64,000 nucleotides of DNA, taken from the NCBI GenBank assembly GCA_963576735.1, contig OY755175.1:2496401-2560400 (forward strand), written 5' to 3'. The translations under genes and the position numbers were made by a program. Source of the DNA: Bedellia somnulentella. Its lineage: Eukaryota; Arthropoda; Insecta; Lepidoptera; Bedelliidae. Below the pieces are notes generated by a model. It saw only the letters and a list, made by a program, of their open reading frames with translations, was not told where the DNA came from and did no database searches. The number at the start of each line of letters is the position of its first letter. Position 1 is the first letter of the stretch. Shown here piece after piece: positions 1-10,479 of the stretch.

Positions 1-1479
1 GCCCCGCGACTTCGTCCGCGTGGACTTCATTTTTTGCATCCAGTTTATATAATACCAAAATACCGAAACACTATCTCAACTTCTGTTTTTTATATTTATA
101 ATCCCGCGGGCGTTGTAAATGACATAAAGGATATTGAGGCTTTTTAAGTGATTGTTGGGCGATGCAGTTTGTGACCCATCACTAACAACCTTTATTAACC
201 TATCTTTTATCAATATATTTCAAAAATTGGATGAAGAATTAGTATCTCCGAAGCTATGGCTACCCTTTTATGGAATTTATGGTTGTTAGCATATACTCAT
301 GAATGATTGATAGATGGATTTCATAAATTCAATCGCACCAAGTTTTATTATAAAATGTAAAAAAACTCTATATTAACTTTCATTTGCTATATCAACCCGT
401 TAGGGGATGAGTTCCAAAAATTCCTTTTTAATTGTTCATAAGAATCATGAAACAAATATACCAAGTTTTTATGTTCAGAAATGAGAATATCTCTAGTAAG
501 TACAGATACGGATAGTAGTTTGGCGCTGCGGCGACGGCCCGGTGCTGCCCCCTACACTGACCGTTGGTGATAGTGGGAGAGCTTGCAGCGATTGCTCGGC
601 AATATAGGGATGATTAGTGGTGGATCTCCTTCCAAAATAATCGCTAAATTGAAGGGATAGTGCTTGTTATTATTATATATAGTGTTATTTTAAGCTAACA
701 AAACATTTTTTTTACAAAAAGCTATAATTACCTGAGATACGAACCCGGGACGATTGATTCATAATAGTTCTAATTAAATATTCATAGTAGTTAGTTATAC
801 CGCTACGCCACGGAGACGTTACCGGGGCGGTGTCAAATTTTTATTACGCTTTATTTCATATTAGTCTTACTATTGATAAACAAATGTGTCATTTAAATTG
901 ATAAAACCCCTTCATCTTTCCAAAATGAACATTAACAAAGTGTCTGATGTGAATTCCATCGATGATAAAAATAATCGCTGCAATATTTTGAGCCATATAT
1001 GAGTTAAGGTTTTTTGATGTTCCTATGAGAACTCTTGCGGATTCCTTAGTTTCAAGGAATCGTCGTCGTTTCATTTAGCTTCTAAATTTACATGTTAATA
1101 TTCGTTTGCAATATAAGTAGATGTAAAAAAAATGTATACGATAAAAAAATAGTACATCATCCCTCGGGAGTTCCTTATTTTCGGGGATCCATTACCGTAC
1201 CATTAAGCTTCTAAATTTTGATTTTTATATTAGTTTACAATATTTTACGTTGTTTTAAACGATACACAGCGCCATCTCCAATGCATCCAGCAAGCAAACC
1301 ATATTTTTGATTTCCCGTGGGAACATATTTTTTCCGGGATAAAAAGTACCGTATCATTTAATTTAGACTTCTAACTAAACGTCTGAAAAATTTCAAAGCA
1401 ATCGGTTCAGTATTTACGGCGTCAAAGCGGAACAAACAAACAAACAAACTCACTTTCCCATTTATAATATTAGTATGGA
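1..1479 (-). mobile_element. Non-autonomous Helitron, copy 1 (3' tip cut by the window edge)
   Basis: Read on -, the element begins TCCATACTAATATTATAAA at 1479 next to A (T on + at 1480). It runs to the subterminal GTCCACGCGGAC hairpin region at the window start, where the last bases up to CTAG are missing. Copy 2 at 60150-61631 is near-identical along its whole length. Inside lie a tRNA-like segment (about 729-818), a fragment of SINE S1 (about 100-300) and a 61-codon ORF (889-1074) of no recognised function. The 5'-TC, the A/T insertion site and the hairpin follow the known Helitron pattern; no Rep/helicase is present. Confidence 0.88.
729..818 (-). repeat. tRNA-like segment carried inside Helitron copy 1
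   Basis: On - it has an A-box-like TGGCGTAGCGG and, about 60 bases later, a B-box-like GGTTCGTATCT. No standard cloverleaf can be folded across the middle, which is too long. It looks like the head of a tRNA-derived SINE picked up by the Helitron, and the same segment is in the second copy. Confidence 0.6.
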
Positions 1480-1570
1480 TTAGGATTTAGTTATATGTGG
1501 GGATTACATGAAGTTTTCATGAACTAAAACATTCTAATTCTCTCAGTATTTCAGTTAAAATTATAAGGGA

Positions 1571-1752
1571 ACTAGCAAACCCGGCAAACCCATTACGCCA
1601 CCAGATAGATACCTGCACACGACGTACTGGCGTTTTTGTAGTACATGCTATGTATCAGAGATGGCGCTGCAAAAATGTACCGTGCAAATCGGTTCGCGCA
1701 TTCTGGAGATAAACCGCCAGGAAGGAAAAGCCGACTTATTTTTGTATAGTAG
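1571..1752 (-). mobile_element. Possible small Helitron remnant
   Basis: On - a TC-start (TCTACTATAC) at about 1752 and a CTAG end at 1571-1574 preceded by GCCGGGTTTG enclose 180 bases. The size and partial termini suit a decayed non-autonomous Helitron, but no second copy is in the window. Confidence 0.3.
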
Positions 1753-2475
1753 ATAGATAGGTTTATTTTAAAAACAGTAGACTGCTTTACCATGTCCGGG
1801 CATTAGACCTATTGGATAAGCCTACGCTCTAAAATAGTACCTATTTAAAGAAGGGCACATGTAACGTATCTGATCTTGTGTCAATGTAAATGCTCTGTAT
1901 GTGGAAGACCACAGTCATAATGAAATAAAAAATTAAAAAATGTAAATGAAATTTCTTTTGTTGCTCTAAATATAAACACTAACAACATCAATTGGTTTGA
2001 AAAGATATATATCTAGACGGCAGTTTTACAGATCTTTGCACATTATATAAAACTACAAATATTTTGCATCCGTTTCAATTTTATTTTTTTCTTACCTATA
2101 CTTGCTACTACAGAATTCATCGCGATTCGATTCGCAATTAGCCAATTTTTTTTGGAGCAAAGCAAGTGTAGCGAACGATGCTGCATTTACCCCCGACTTT
2201 TGTATTTCGCATGTAACATAACTCCTCCTAAACGGTATATCCGACCTCAACCAAATTATGCGTGATGGTGAAAGGTATCAAAGACGAGGTTGTGACGGAG
2301 AAATTTTTTGAATGAAAATTACCATTGGTAATTGATCACCCTTTAAAGTTTCCCATGTAGTAGATGTAGACAATCGTTCTATTCCGAAATATATTGGAAT
2401 ATTACTAAAAATATTCCCATTTTGTACCAGACATACACAGCTTAACTTATCATGCTTGTTTATAATATAAAACAG

Positions 2476-2601
2476 GAGTAAAACCGTTCTCGTGCGACGA
2501 ATGCGACAAGAGGTTCACCCAACGCGGTAACTTGCTAGAACACGCTCGCATCCACACCGGAGAGAGACCTTTCATTTGTCCTCGTTGTGGACGAGCGTTC
2601 A
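2476..2601 (+). pseudogene. Duplicated zinc-finger exon, truncated (possible cassette exon)
   Basis: Near-copy of the exon 220 bp downstream, with the same acceptor (AACAG) and one intact finger (FSCDEC...HARIH). The second finger is cut after CPRCGRAF. The copy ends at a usable donor-like GTATAT at 2602, and 2476-2601 is exactly 126 nt, so inclusion would keep the frame. Inclusion would, however, place a broken half-finger directly before the downstream copy. The flanking intron is duplicated as well (2399 onward against 2620 onward). It may be an unused duplicate or an alternative exon; the sequence cannot decide. Confidence 0.7.
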
Positions 2602-5600
2602 GTATATGTTCATATATAAATATTACTAAAAATGTTCCCGTTTCGTACCAGAATTATGCAGCTTAACTTATTATTATTTTATTATTCAAAAACAGGAGTA
2701 AAACCGTTCTCGTGCGACGAATGCGGCAAGCGTTTCACCCAACGCGGCAACTTGCTAGAACACGTTCGCATCCACACCGGAGAGAGACCGTTCATATGTC
2801 CTCGTTGTGGACGAGCTTTCACCACCTCCTCGCAGCGGAGATTGCACTTGAGAAGGCACGAACAACACGACCAGGAGAAGTGAGTAGTCCTTTCATTGTT
2901 GCATGTTAAAAAAAGAAAATGTTTATCGTTATTTTTTGATCGCCAAAAGTTTAAATTTAATAACTCTACCGTTGTTTTTGAACATGTTTGTAAAGAGAAG
3001 CAGCAACAAGACACTCCTTTATGTTGAGTTGCGGTTGAGTCCTAGTTGAGGAGTTCACCAAGGTAGCAAAATAAACATCAATACGCTGATCTCACGCCAA
3101 GACTAATTTTGTAGATGACGTTAATTTATAGTTATTATAATTCCAACTTTTACGAGTTTGATTAAAAATGAGGCAACGGCTGAGGGGAAGTCCAAGTGTT
3201 GTCTCAAAGTTGGCCATCTTTTCGAGGACTCCATATGTTATGAAGACTGCTAAGTGAAGACTTCTATTCAAGAGTATTATTTTTGTAATCTGTGCGTTTT
3301 GTGATGTGCATTGGTTTCTTGTTTTTTCTTAGTCTCTAGTAAACTAATTTGTTATTTTGCCATCGACAACAATGATGAATAAACTACGCATTTCAATGAT
3401 GATAGATATCAAAATGCGAGATGTAAAATGTTAAAACAACCAAAATATATGTATTTTTCTATATTTCAGAGCGGCGGCGTCGGGAACGACGGCGGTGGGA
3501 GTGGAGAGCAACTCTGTACTGCAAACGCAACACAAGGTAATTTTAATGTGTTGGTATTTGTATGTTGGTTTTTCCTGTCAGCCCATATACGTCCCCACCA
3601 AGGGGCTCGAGCATACCCTATATAGGGTGATTTGGCCATAGTCCACCACGCTGGCCAATTGCGGGTTGGCAGACTATCGACTACTAGTATAAAATCTAAT
3701 AGCCGCCGGGTAGCCGGGACCGACGGCTCAACGTGCCCTCCTAAGCACGGAATCATCTTAATTTTCGGATAATCAGGTGATTCAAGCCTACAATATCCTT
3801 CCAGACTGGGTTAAATCTTACAAATTAATAATTTGTGCCTATACCCCCCGGGGATCGAACCCGAGACCTCCGTACTTGAAACCAAGCGCTTAACCGCGCG
3901 ACCACGGAGGCAGTATGTATGTTGGTTTGCTTGTAATGAATAGGCTTCGAAACCGCCTAGCCGATATGAAAAAATATTTTACTAATGGATTCCTTAACCC
4001 TTTAGAAAAACGTAAGGTATATACTGGCGAGCAGTGCTAGTGTAAAAGTCACAGACCACTAGTAACATCTTGCCATATTTCTACTCAAACTCATCACTTA
4101 GAATAAAAATATAATACTTGCCTTTAATTATTATATTATTTTCCCTGTATGTTGATTTTAAGTTTTTCTATTTTTTAGTACAAAAAATAACTAACAGTAA
4201 AACCTGCTTATACAAAAATAAGCCAATCCCGTCAATTCCAGAAACCGCAAAGCAAATTATCGCTGCTAATGCCAAACCTCGACGACAATCCAAAGCAGTT
4301 GTCCGACAGTTTGTCGTTGACCGATATCGCCGGGATGGAGGAAGTCGTCGGACTCGTGGATGAAGATCATGATGATAGTCAGGAGCAGGTACGATGTAAT
4401 ATATTATGAATCAACAAATATATATTCACGGATATAAATCTTAAAAAGGGGTAGCCAGAGCTTCAGAGTTATATATTCCAGGCACTTTTGGAAGTTTAAG
4501 GGGATTATTGTAAAATAAAGGGCGTTGAACAATAAATTCATTAAATTTACAACAAAAATAAAGGTCTTACCAACCTTTTAATGCAATAAGTTAGTTAATG
4601 GTGACTTATAGTGATTGTAAATTTATATTATTTTTAGGTGGTGTACGTGGCGTATGACATGAACGATTCAGATGCTTTTGAAATCATGCAAGAAGAGGTA
4701 AGAAATAGCATTATTTTTTACAATAATTTAAATTTTGTATGGATTATGTTATATATATTACCTACGATAAACTTTAATTGAATCCTTTCTATGTATCCTT
4801 AAGAACACTGAACAATTCCTCATTTTTCATGTGGCCTAATGCTAAATAAAGCGATTTGTTTAAAACAATAAATGATGTATTATAGGACGTTAAGCAAATA
4901 TAGAAACAATTACAGAACATATTTTATTTAATTTAAGTAAATAAAAGGTAAACAAAACATTTTAATGTACAATACGACAAGTTACAGAACTATTTTATAT
5001 ATTTCAATTAGACGATGGCAAATTTCTAGATTTTGTGAAAGTAATGCGTTTTTTCGTTTGTCAATTTATTTAGTGCAAGTAGTCACTCTATGAGCAAGTG
5101 TAATGGAAAAATTGCTTTATAAGCATCCAATTGGTATTCCATGCAGTTTCGATTAGAGCTAACAATAATTCCATCCTCAGATAGGCTCCCCGCCCCCCGC
5201 AGAGGACTACCAAGTGTACGTGGGGGACACACCGCAGGAGGAACAGGTTACGCAACTCGCGGTTAGTATCTTAAGTATTTGTATTGCTTTCTGTATATAC
5301 CAGACTAGAGGTCTGCCCAGAAAGTGATTTACATTCCAACATATTTTCGGAAAGATTATGCGCACAAAACATATGTATGGAAGTATGGTTCTATGTACTT
5401 TATTTGTTTTCTTCTGACCGATGAGGTAGCAGTAGATCTTTTTAAAGATTCACCTAAGGGAGAACACTACTATTCTGTCTCTAAAACCTTCCTGCTTCAA
5501 CAGTTTTTGACTAGAAAGACCAAAAAAGCCAATAACTTTTTACCAGTCCTCTTCATTTTTGATACTTATCCTGTGATACCCTATATATATGTGATGCTTT

Positions 5601-8600
5601 CCTTAGTCTCATACTTTTTATCGCTTTTACATTTTTTTCTATATAAATCATACTTTTACACATGGTAGTATCTTGTCACATTAAATTATTGAAGCAATAA
5701 AAAAAAAATCTTTATTTCAGACTTTGTCCATATGTTATTAGTAGTAGGTAGGTGGTAGGCAATTACAATTTTTACATTAGATTAAAACAGCAACAATGGT
5801 AATTGTTAGTAATACAGAAGTTTTTATGTAGTTTTGTATAATGCTTATAAAACGACTTTCTAGGCTGTTCGAAACAATGTTCAGAATACTATTAGTACCG
5901 CCGCGGAGCCTCTAAAGAGCAGCGAATCTCCTACCTCTTCTTACAAAACTAGTAAATAGTATAATATAATAGTATAATATCCACCCTGAACGGGTGGATA
6001 TTCGGAATGCATATAATATGGTTCTTCCGATTTTCTACCTTGCCTACGTACAGTCATTTACAGAAAAAAGACCCTAATTTTGTAAGATATTTTTATTCAA
6101 ACTGTAAGTAAGAAAGTAGGTATGTTTATCTTAAGTATTTTAATGTTCACGATGTTCCTTGGACCCATTTTGTGTTGTGTATGTTTCTGTAAATTACTGT
6201 ACTTGGGGTAAAAAATCGGAAGAACCATATTATATGCATTCCGAATATCCACCCCGTTCAGGGTGGATAGACGGACACGCGTTTCCGAATATCCGCCTTA
6301 GGGAGGATTTTTTAGGGTGGATAAACGGAATAAGCCCTCCAATTGTAAAATTTCATCACCTAATTACCAAATATCACCTAAAGGTACCTTGTAATGTAAA
6401 CTGTTGTTATTTTGGTTATTGCTGGTGTAAAATAAATAATTTTAATTTTTAATTAATTTTTAATGATCAACCTTAAATGTTTGAGTTTTACAATTATAAT
6501 TTTCTTATGATATAGTTGTTTAAATTATGTATTTATTTATTTTAAAGTACTTTTATTCATAGTTGTCTTAAATATTATTAATTTATATATAACATTAATT
6601 TATGTTTTTTTATCCATCAATTTTAGGTATATTTTATAATAATAATAATATCATAATAAATTATCTATGTATATTTTTTAATCCTATTATATTCGTTTGG
6701 ACTGGTGGGGATAACAACCAGATGCATATAAATGAATTAAACATGAATGTATAAATATTTTATTTTCAATACTTATTTTAATTTGCGATTTTTTATATCA
6801 ACTATGTAACTATTGGTAGAAACTTTTTAGGTCTAGAAATTCTCTGTATGTTTCTGTTGCTTGAAATATTATGTACCGTTTGTTTCTCAAATAAAAAAAA
6901 TATGTTCCACGCAGGTGACGGACTCGCTGGGCAACCCGTGGCAGCTGACGATGCAGGACGGCACGCGGCTCGCCGTCACCTCGCTGGACGGCACCACGCT
7001 GCAGGTGACTATACCATGTACCATAGATAACCCTCTGTACGTTCCGCTTACAGGGCACTCGATATCCGCAACACGTCCGACTAATTGACTTGACGTATAA
7101 AATTTCACCTACGCACTGTTTCAGTTGCGACCAGAACTAGGAACTGAGTGTTCGTGCACCAAAAATATTTATACATACATACATATACCGACGGCTCTAA
7201 ATCCCTTAACGGGATAGCCAGAGCTTTGGAATGATAAATTCCTCAGCCACTTTTGGAAGTTGATTGGGGAAACGATGATAATAATAAACGTTTTTAGTGA
7301 CGGGTCTCCAACCACATCGCCCAAAAATCACTAAAAAAGCCCCTATACCCTTAGTCGCCTCTTACGATCACCCACGGGTAGAAATGGGGTATTGTTATTC
7401 TAAGCCGAGACTACAGGGCACGGCATTCCGCTTACAGGGCACTCGATATCCGCAACAAGTCCAACTAATTGAGTTGATGTATAAAATAGTGTATGGTGTA
7501 TAGTGTTCGTGCACCAAAAATATTTATACATACTGTTTTATTTATTACTATTGCTTTGAAAGGCCCATATATGTGTATTTCCATTTCTTTCTTTCTTTTC
7601 AATAAAAATCTGAATGTTAAAATCTAACTATAAACCATGATAGCTCAATGGGTAGAACACCGGTTATCGTGCAAACGACTAGTGTTCAAATCCCGGGTTG
7701 GATACACCAATTTGACTTTTCTAAAAGACATATGTTGTGGTGGTGGTGGTGGTGGTGGTGATGGGTCTCCAACCGCATCGCCCAAAAGCCACTTAAAAAG
7801 CCCCATACCCTTGGTCGCCTCTTACGAAACCCGTGGGTAGAAAGTGGTAGTGACATTCTAAGCCGGCAATACACGGCTATGTCGTGCCCATATCGCAGAT
7901 ATGCATCATGAAATGATCGATAATTTCATGAAATAGTCGTATTTCATGAAGTGACCAACCTTATTTGACCAGATAATTAAAAAAAATATAATGGTGAACT
8001 TTTTACGATTTTGTTATCCACGTTTGGCCAGATCGTAGAAATAGGGTGACCTGCTGTGAAATGCGATCAAACTCCACGGGTTTTTTTTTACATTTTCCTC
8101 AGTTTTTGCGTGCTTTGCGTAGTACTCGAGAACCTTTTCCTTCCTTTAAACTCTTTTGTTATCACTTTTTTCCTCGTTTAATGACGAATTATTTACTGCG
8201 AGGAAAAACACTTTCGCCAGCGGCCGCCATCTTCACACATAAACAAAGCGCTTTCAGCTCCTCCACCGATGATTAATGTAACTAGTTTACGATATGAGCA
8301 AATAAGCTTAACCAATTCATGAAGAGGCTGCGCGTTTAGTTGGCCATATCGAGAAACGATTTCTTATCATTGATCTGCACAACCACATTATAATGTGGCA
8401 ATTAAACAGTAAAACATGTCATGAAATATGACTACTTCATGAAATTATCGATCGTTTCATGATGTGTGCAAATCTACGATATGGCCACGACATATATATA
8501 ATTTATACATATACTCGCTGAACAGGATCACGCTGCATTTTTTGAAAGACTAATAGCTAATATATTAAAGTGCATCAGTGGTGAAGGATGCTGTCCCTTA

Positions 8601-10073
8601 TGATTCGGAAGTTGGTCATTTAGTCGTCAAATAAATAAATACATGATTACACATTTAGTGGCTCCACATAATGATGTTTGAAAATAAAGTTAAATTAAAA
8701 CTTAATAACTTAAGCAACCATAAATTCCACCGGAAATATCTTACGAAATATGCTAGTTTTCGCCAATAATGAATTGGTCCTCCAGTGACTAGAAATCTAG
8801 TTAGTAGTAAACTACAAGCACTTTTATTTATATTCAATATATTACATTTGATGTTTCATTGCGTTCTAAAAAAGGTGGTATACAAGGGACAATGGAATAA
8901 ATGAAAATATTGTTTAAAAAAAACTGGAAAACACTCTTTTGAAGCACATTTAACTATACATAACTGAAGTATATTTTTAACTTTTTAATACTGAATAATT
9001 TGAATAATTTCGAATTTTTAATACCTAATCAGAATAATGGGATGAACCTATAGGATTATTATGTTTTCCCGGATTCTCCATAAGTGTACAAATTTTTAAT
9101 TGAATCGGTCCGTTCAAAGTGGGTCAAAATCGAGTTTAGTACATAAGGAGTTACATACATAAAGGTGAAGCTAATTTGAGCGTGTTAGAAAGAGTCAATA
9201 AGTCTTTAATACTAATATCCAATTTTAGGCATTGCCTAACTAGTCCTGGTTAACTTGAAACTACTTCATCCACTATATTCTACTTGTAGGTGGTGACTCA
9301 AGATGGACAAACGATTCCGGTGGAAATAAACTCGATGGAAGAAGGAGAGGATCTTCATGTGGTATGTATAACATGTATCTATAACACAGATGAAATCACA
9401 GTGTTGAAATACCTACATATATTTACGGCCATAAATTCCAAGAAGGAGTAGCCAGAGCTTCAAAGCTAGAAACTCCTCAGCCATATTTGGAAGTTGATAG
9501 GGGAAGATGGTACAAATAAAGTATCGTTGGTGATGGGTCTATAACCGCATCACCCAAAAATCACTTATAAAAGCCCCAAAGTTAGATATAGTTCTACTAT
9601 TGTAGCTCTTTACAGGTTTAGTATTCTAAAATAATTTTTACTGTTATTAAAAATGTGTCGTGTGTGTTTATCGAGCCCTGAAGTATTAGTAGCGGTAACA
9701 ATGAGAGTGAGATAACTTGTGACAGCTCTGCGCACTCGCTTCGATCTCACTTAGAAAGTGACAAGTTGTAAAAGTTATAAAGTACAAAAAACTAGTATAG
9801 GGAATGTGAAGGTGATCTGCGTGAATAGACATGATGGATGAGAGTAAATTGTTTGAAGATATATAGTTCCAATGCGGATGGTAATGTCAGTAGAGGACCA
9901 TCACAGAGGACACATTTAGACCAAATAGAGAATGTGTCATTTAGGCGAATTTGGCTTCAATATACTATGTTTATTTGCAGGAGATCGAAAACGGCGAAGA
10001 GACTGTCCACCACATAGAGTTGAACTCTGAAAAAGACCAGTTACAGTCGGCGCGGTATTTCAACATAGTCTAG
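2476..10073 (+). CDS. C2H2 zinc-finger protein gene, 3' part (5' exons outside or not recognised)
   Basis: Predicted nuclear DNA-binding protein. Coding exons 2696-2879, 3470-3536, 4242-4388, 4638-4697, 5181-5261, 6915-7004, 9290-9361 and 9981-10073 all have AG/GT borders and join in one frame, giving about 263 residues up to a TAG. Two complete fingers (C-x2-C-x12-H-x3-H) lie in the first of these exons, separated by a TGERPF-type linker. The exon begins inside another such linker (GVKPF), so at least one more finger lies upstream. The rest is low in hydrophobics and rich in Glu, Asp, Gln and Val, like an activation or interaction tail. A near-copy of the finger exon sits at 2476-2601. Introns are full of SINEs, a MITE and a long inverted repeat. 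Krueppel-type fingers are certain from sequence; DNA target and orthologue are unknown. Confidence 0.88.
2696..2879 (+). CDS. Zinc-finger exon with two complete C2H2 fingers
   Basis: The acceptor is AACAG at 2691-2695 and the donor GTGAGT starts at 2880. The exon enters with two bases of a Gly codon and leaves with two bases of a Lys codon completed by the exon at 3470. Finger 1 has the pattern [10 protein letters not shown]...HVRIH and finger 2 [10 protein letters not shown]...HLRRH, with every zinc ligand present. GC content is clearly above the surrounding intron. Confidence 0.93.
3470..3536 (+). CDS. Zinc-finger gene exon, Ala/Gly/Thr-rich segment
   Basis: The acceptor is TTTCAG and the donor GTAATT. 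The first base completes the Lys codon carried over from the finger exon. The encoded segment starts [16 protein letters not shown] and ends in QTQHK. It is unstructured spacer following the fingers. Confidence 0.85.
3572..3915 (-). mobile_element. Complete tRNA-derived SINE in a zinc-finger gene intron
   Basis: Flanked by a perfect 13-bp duplication TGTATGTTGGTTT (3559-3571 and 3916-3928). On - the head (about 3915-3842) has A box TGGTCGCGCGG and B box GGTTCGATCCC, the RNA polymerase III promoter of a tRNA. The tail contains CCAACCCGCAATTGG, which recalls the 3' ends of lepidopteran LINEs and SINEs (from memory). The intact duplication indicates a fairly young insertion. Confidence 0.88.
4242..4388 (+). 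CDS. Zinc-finger gene exon, acidic spacer
   Basis: Forty-nine codons in phase 0 between TTCCAG and GTACGA. It encodes a Leu/Asp-rich segment ([14 protein letters not shown]) and an acidic stretch ([12 protein letters not shown]). A longer Arg-rich ORF in another frame over the same bases breaks the frame with the neighbouring exons and is a shadow. Confidence 0.85.
4419..4540 (-). repeat. SINE S1 fragment in a zinc-finger gene intron
   Basis: Matches the 3' half of the S1 family: the TCACGGATATAAAT tail end, GGGTAGCCAGAGCTTC, then the CACTTTTGGAAG block. It is truncated after AATAAAGG. Confidence 0.7.
4638..4697 (+). CDS. Zinc-finger gene exon, 20 codons
   Basis: Lies between TTTTAG and GTAAGA in phase 0. 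It encodes [12 protein letters not shown] followed by AFEIMQEE, continuing the acidic tail. Confidence 0.85.
5181..5261 (+). CDS. Zinc-finger gene exon, Pro/Glu-rich
   Basis: Twenty-seven codons between CCTCAG and GTTAGT in phase 0. They encode [16 protein letters not shown] and a Gln/Glu-rich end. GC is high against an AT-rich intron. Confidence 0.85.
5979..6269. repeat. Long inverted repeat (about 86-bp arms) in a zinc-finger gene intron
   Basis: The left arm 5979-6065 and right arm 6184-6269 are near-perfect reverse complements, with markers GGAATGCATATAATATGG and its complement, separated by about 118 bases. The outer end itself folds (CCACCCTGAACGGGTGG). In the intron transcript this would make a long hairpin. 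It may be a foldback or MITE-type element; no gene is inside. Confidence 0.85.
6915..7004 (+). CDS. Zinc-finger gene exon, VTD..TLQ segment
   Basis: Thirty codons in phase 0 between CACGCAG and GTGACT. The segment begins [16 protein letters not shown] and ends TSLDGTTLQ, and repeats a theme seen in the next exon ([13 protein letters not shown]). Such QDG/xLQ repeats are common in acidic tails of insect zinc-finger factors; that parallel is inference. Confidence 0.87.
7048..7533 (+). repeat. Direct repeat flanking a SINE S1 copy
   Basis: About 105-135 bases starting CTTACAGGGCACTCGATATC occur at 7048-7183 and again at 7432-7533. Both end in GTTCGTGCACCAAAAATATT, with an S1 copy between them. 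The repeats are far too long for a target-site duplication, so the segment was duplicated around or together with the SINE. The left copy is longer by an insertion in its second half. Confidence 0.75.
7184..7423 (-). mobile_element. SINE S1 copy
   Basis: Full-length-type S1 on -: the (CATA)n end and GACGGCTCTAAATCCC at the left, GATGGGTCTCCAACC-type middle, and CTAAGCCGAGACTAC at the right. It lies between the two direct repeats described separately. Confidence 0.75.
7637..7712 (+). repeat. tRNA-derived SINE head next to an S1 fragment
   Basis: AGCTCAATGGGTAGAACA resembles a tRNA D arm and GTGTTCAAATCCC a T-arm B box, spaced as in a tRNA. It is followed by a (TGG)n run at 7738-7760 and then an antisense S1 fragment. 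Stems are imperfect, so this is a SINE head rather than a working tRNA gene. Confidence 0.6.
7757..7877 (-). repeat. SINE S1 5' part, truncated
   Basis: On - this is the S1 5' half, from GCCGTGTATTGCCGGC at the right to GGTTGGAGACCCATCA at the left. It abuts the (TGG)n run and the tRNA-like head on one side and the MITE on the other. Confidence 0.65.
7880..8492. mobile_element. MITE-like element with about 75-bp terminal inverted repeats
   Basis: The left end TGTCGTGCCCATATCG and right end CGATATGGCCACGACA are inverted, flanked by TA on both sides, which fits a TA target duplication. The arms contain repeated copies of the palindrome ATTTCATGAAAT. The 0.6-kb interior has no transposase, although a GC-rich piece (about 8210-8270) looks like a gene's 5' region. 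Superfamily not assigned. Confidence 0.75.
9290..9361 (+). CDS. Zinc-finger gene exon, acidic segment
   Basis: Twenty-four codons between TTGTAG and GTATGT in phase 0. The segment starts [16 protein letters not shown] and ends in GEDLHV. Confidence 0.86.
9396..9578 (-). repeat. SINE S1 fragment
   Basis: S1 tail end (TTTACGGCCATAAATTCC) through GATGGGTCTATAACC to AAAAGCCCC; the 5' part is missing. It lies in the last intron of the zinc-finger gene. Confidence 0.7.
9981..10073 (+). CDS. Zinc-finger gene terminal coding exon
   Basis: The acceptor is TTTGCAG. Thirty codons begin [15 protein letters not shown] and end ARYFNIV before TAG at 10071-10073. The strongly acidic C-terminus continues the tail of the previous exons. 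Confidence 0.88.
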   Translation, partial: EIENGEETVHHIELNSEKDQLQSARYFNIV

Positions 10074-10292
10074 TCCACTAGCATTGTATGAGCCAAATAC
10101 TTATGTTAATTATAATGATTGTTTCTGTATTACATTGTGCCTTTACATACTGAACAGACAGGGATATCAAGATAGTATTTTATTAATAGATTTAACTGAT
10201 TGATGCTTGTCCGCCCGAAACTTATAACCAGAAATGATAAATGAACAGCTTTTGTGAAAAGTAACAGTCATCTTTGATTATGTGGATACATC

Positions 10293-10298
10293 AATAAA
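10293..10298 (+). terminator. Poly(A) signal candidate of zinc-finger gene
   Basis: AATAAA 220 bases after the stop codon, the first canonical hexamer downstream. Confidence 0.5.
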
Positions 10299-10368
10299 TA
10301 GCTTCGATTTTGGTGACGAGGAATCTCTCATTTCATATAGTGAAAATTTCCTTACAATATAGTATACA

Positions 10369-10377
<9 letters not shown>

Positions 10378-10461
<84 letters not shown>
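10378..10461. repeat. (AT)n microsatellite
   Basis: About 80 bases of nearly pure TA dinucleotides, interrupted by TACATA. Confidence 0.98.
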
Positions 10462-10479
10462 TTAAACTAAAGTTTATAT

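Noticed and set aside
4118..4363. Arg-rich open frame over the exon at 4242-4388
   Set aside because: It is the wrong frame; the phase-0 reading joins both neighbouring exons and has sensible composition.
5324..5668. 114-codon open frame in a zinc-finger gene intron
   Set aside because: No proper ATG context, hydrophobic and low-complexity AT-driven composition, no splice fit with neighbours.
7637..7712. Functional tRNA gene
   Set aside because: A and B boxes are present but acceptor and anticodon stems do not pair; repeat context fits a SINE head.
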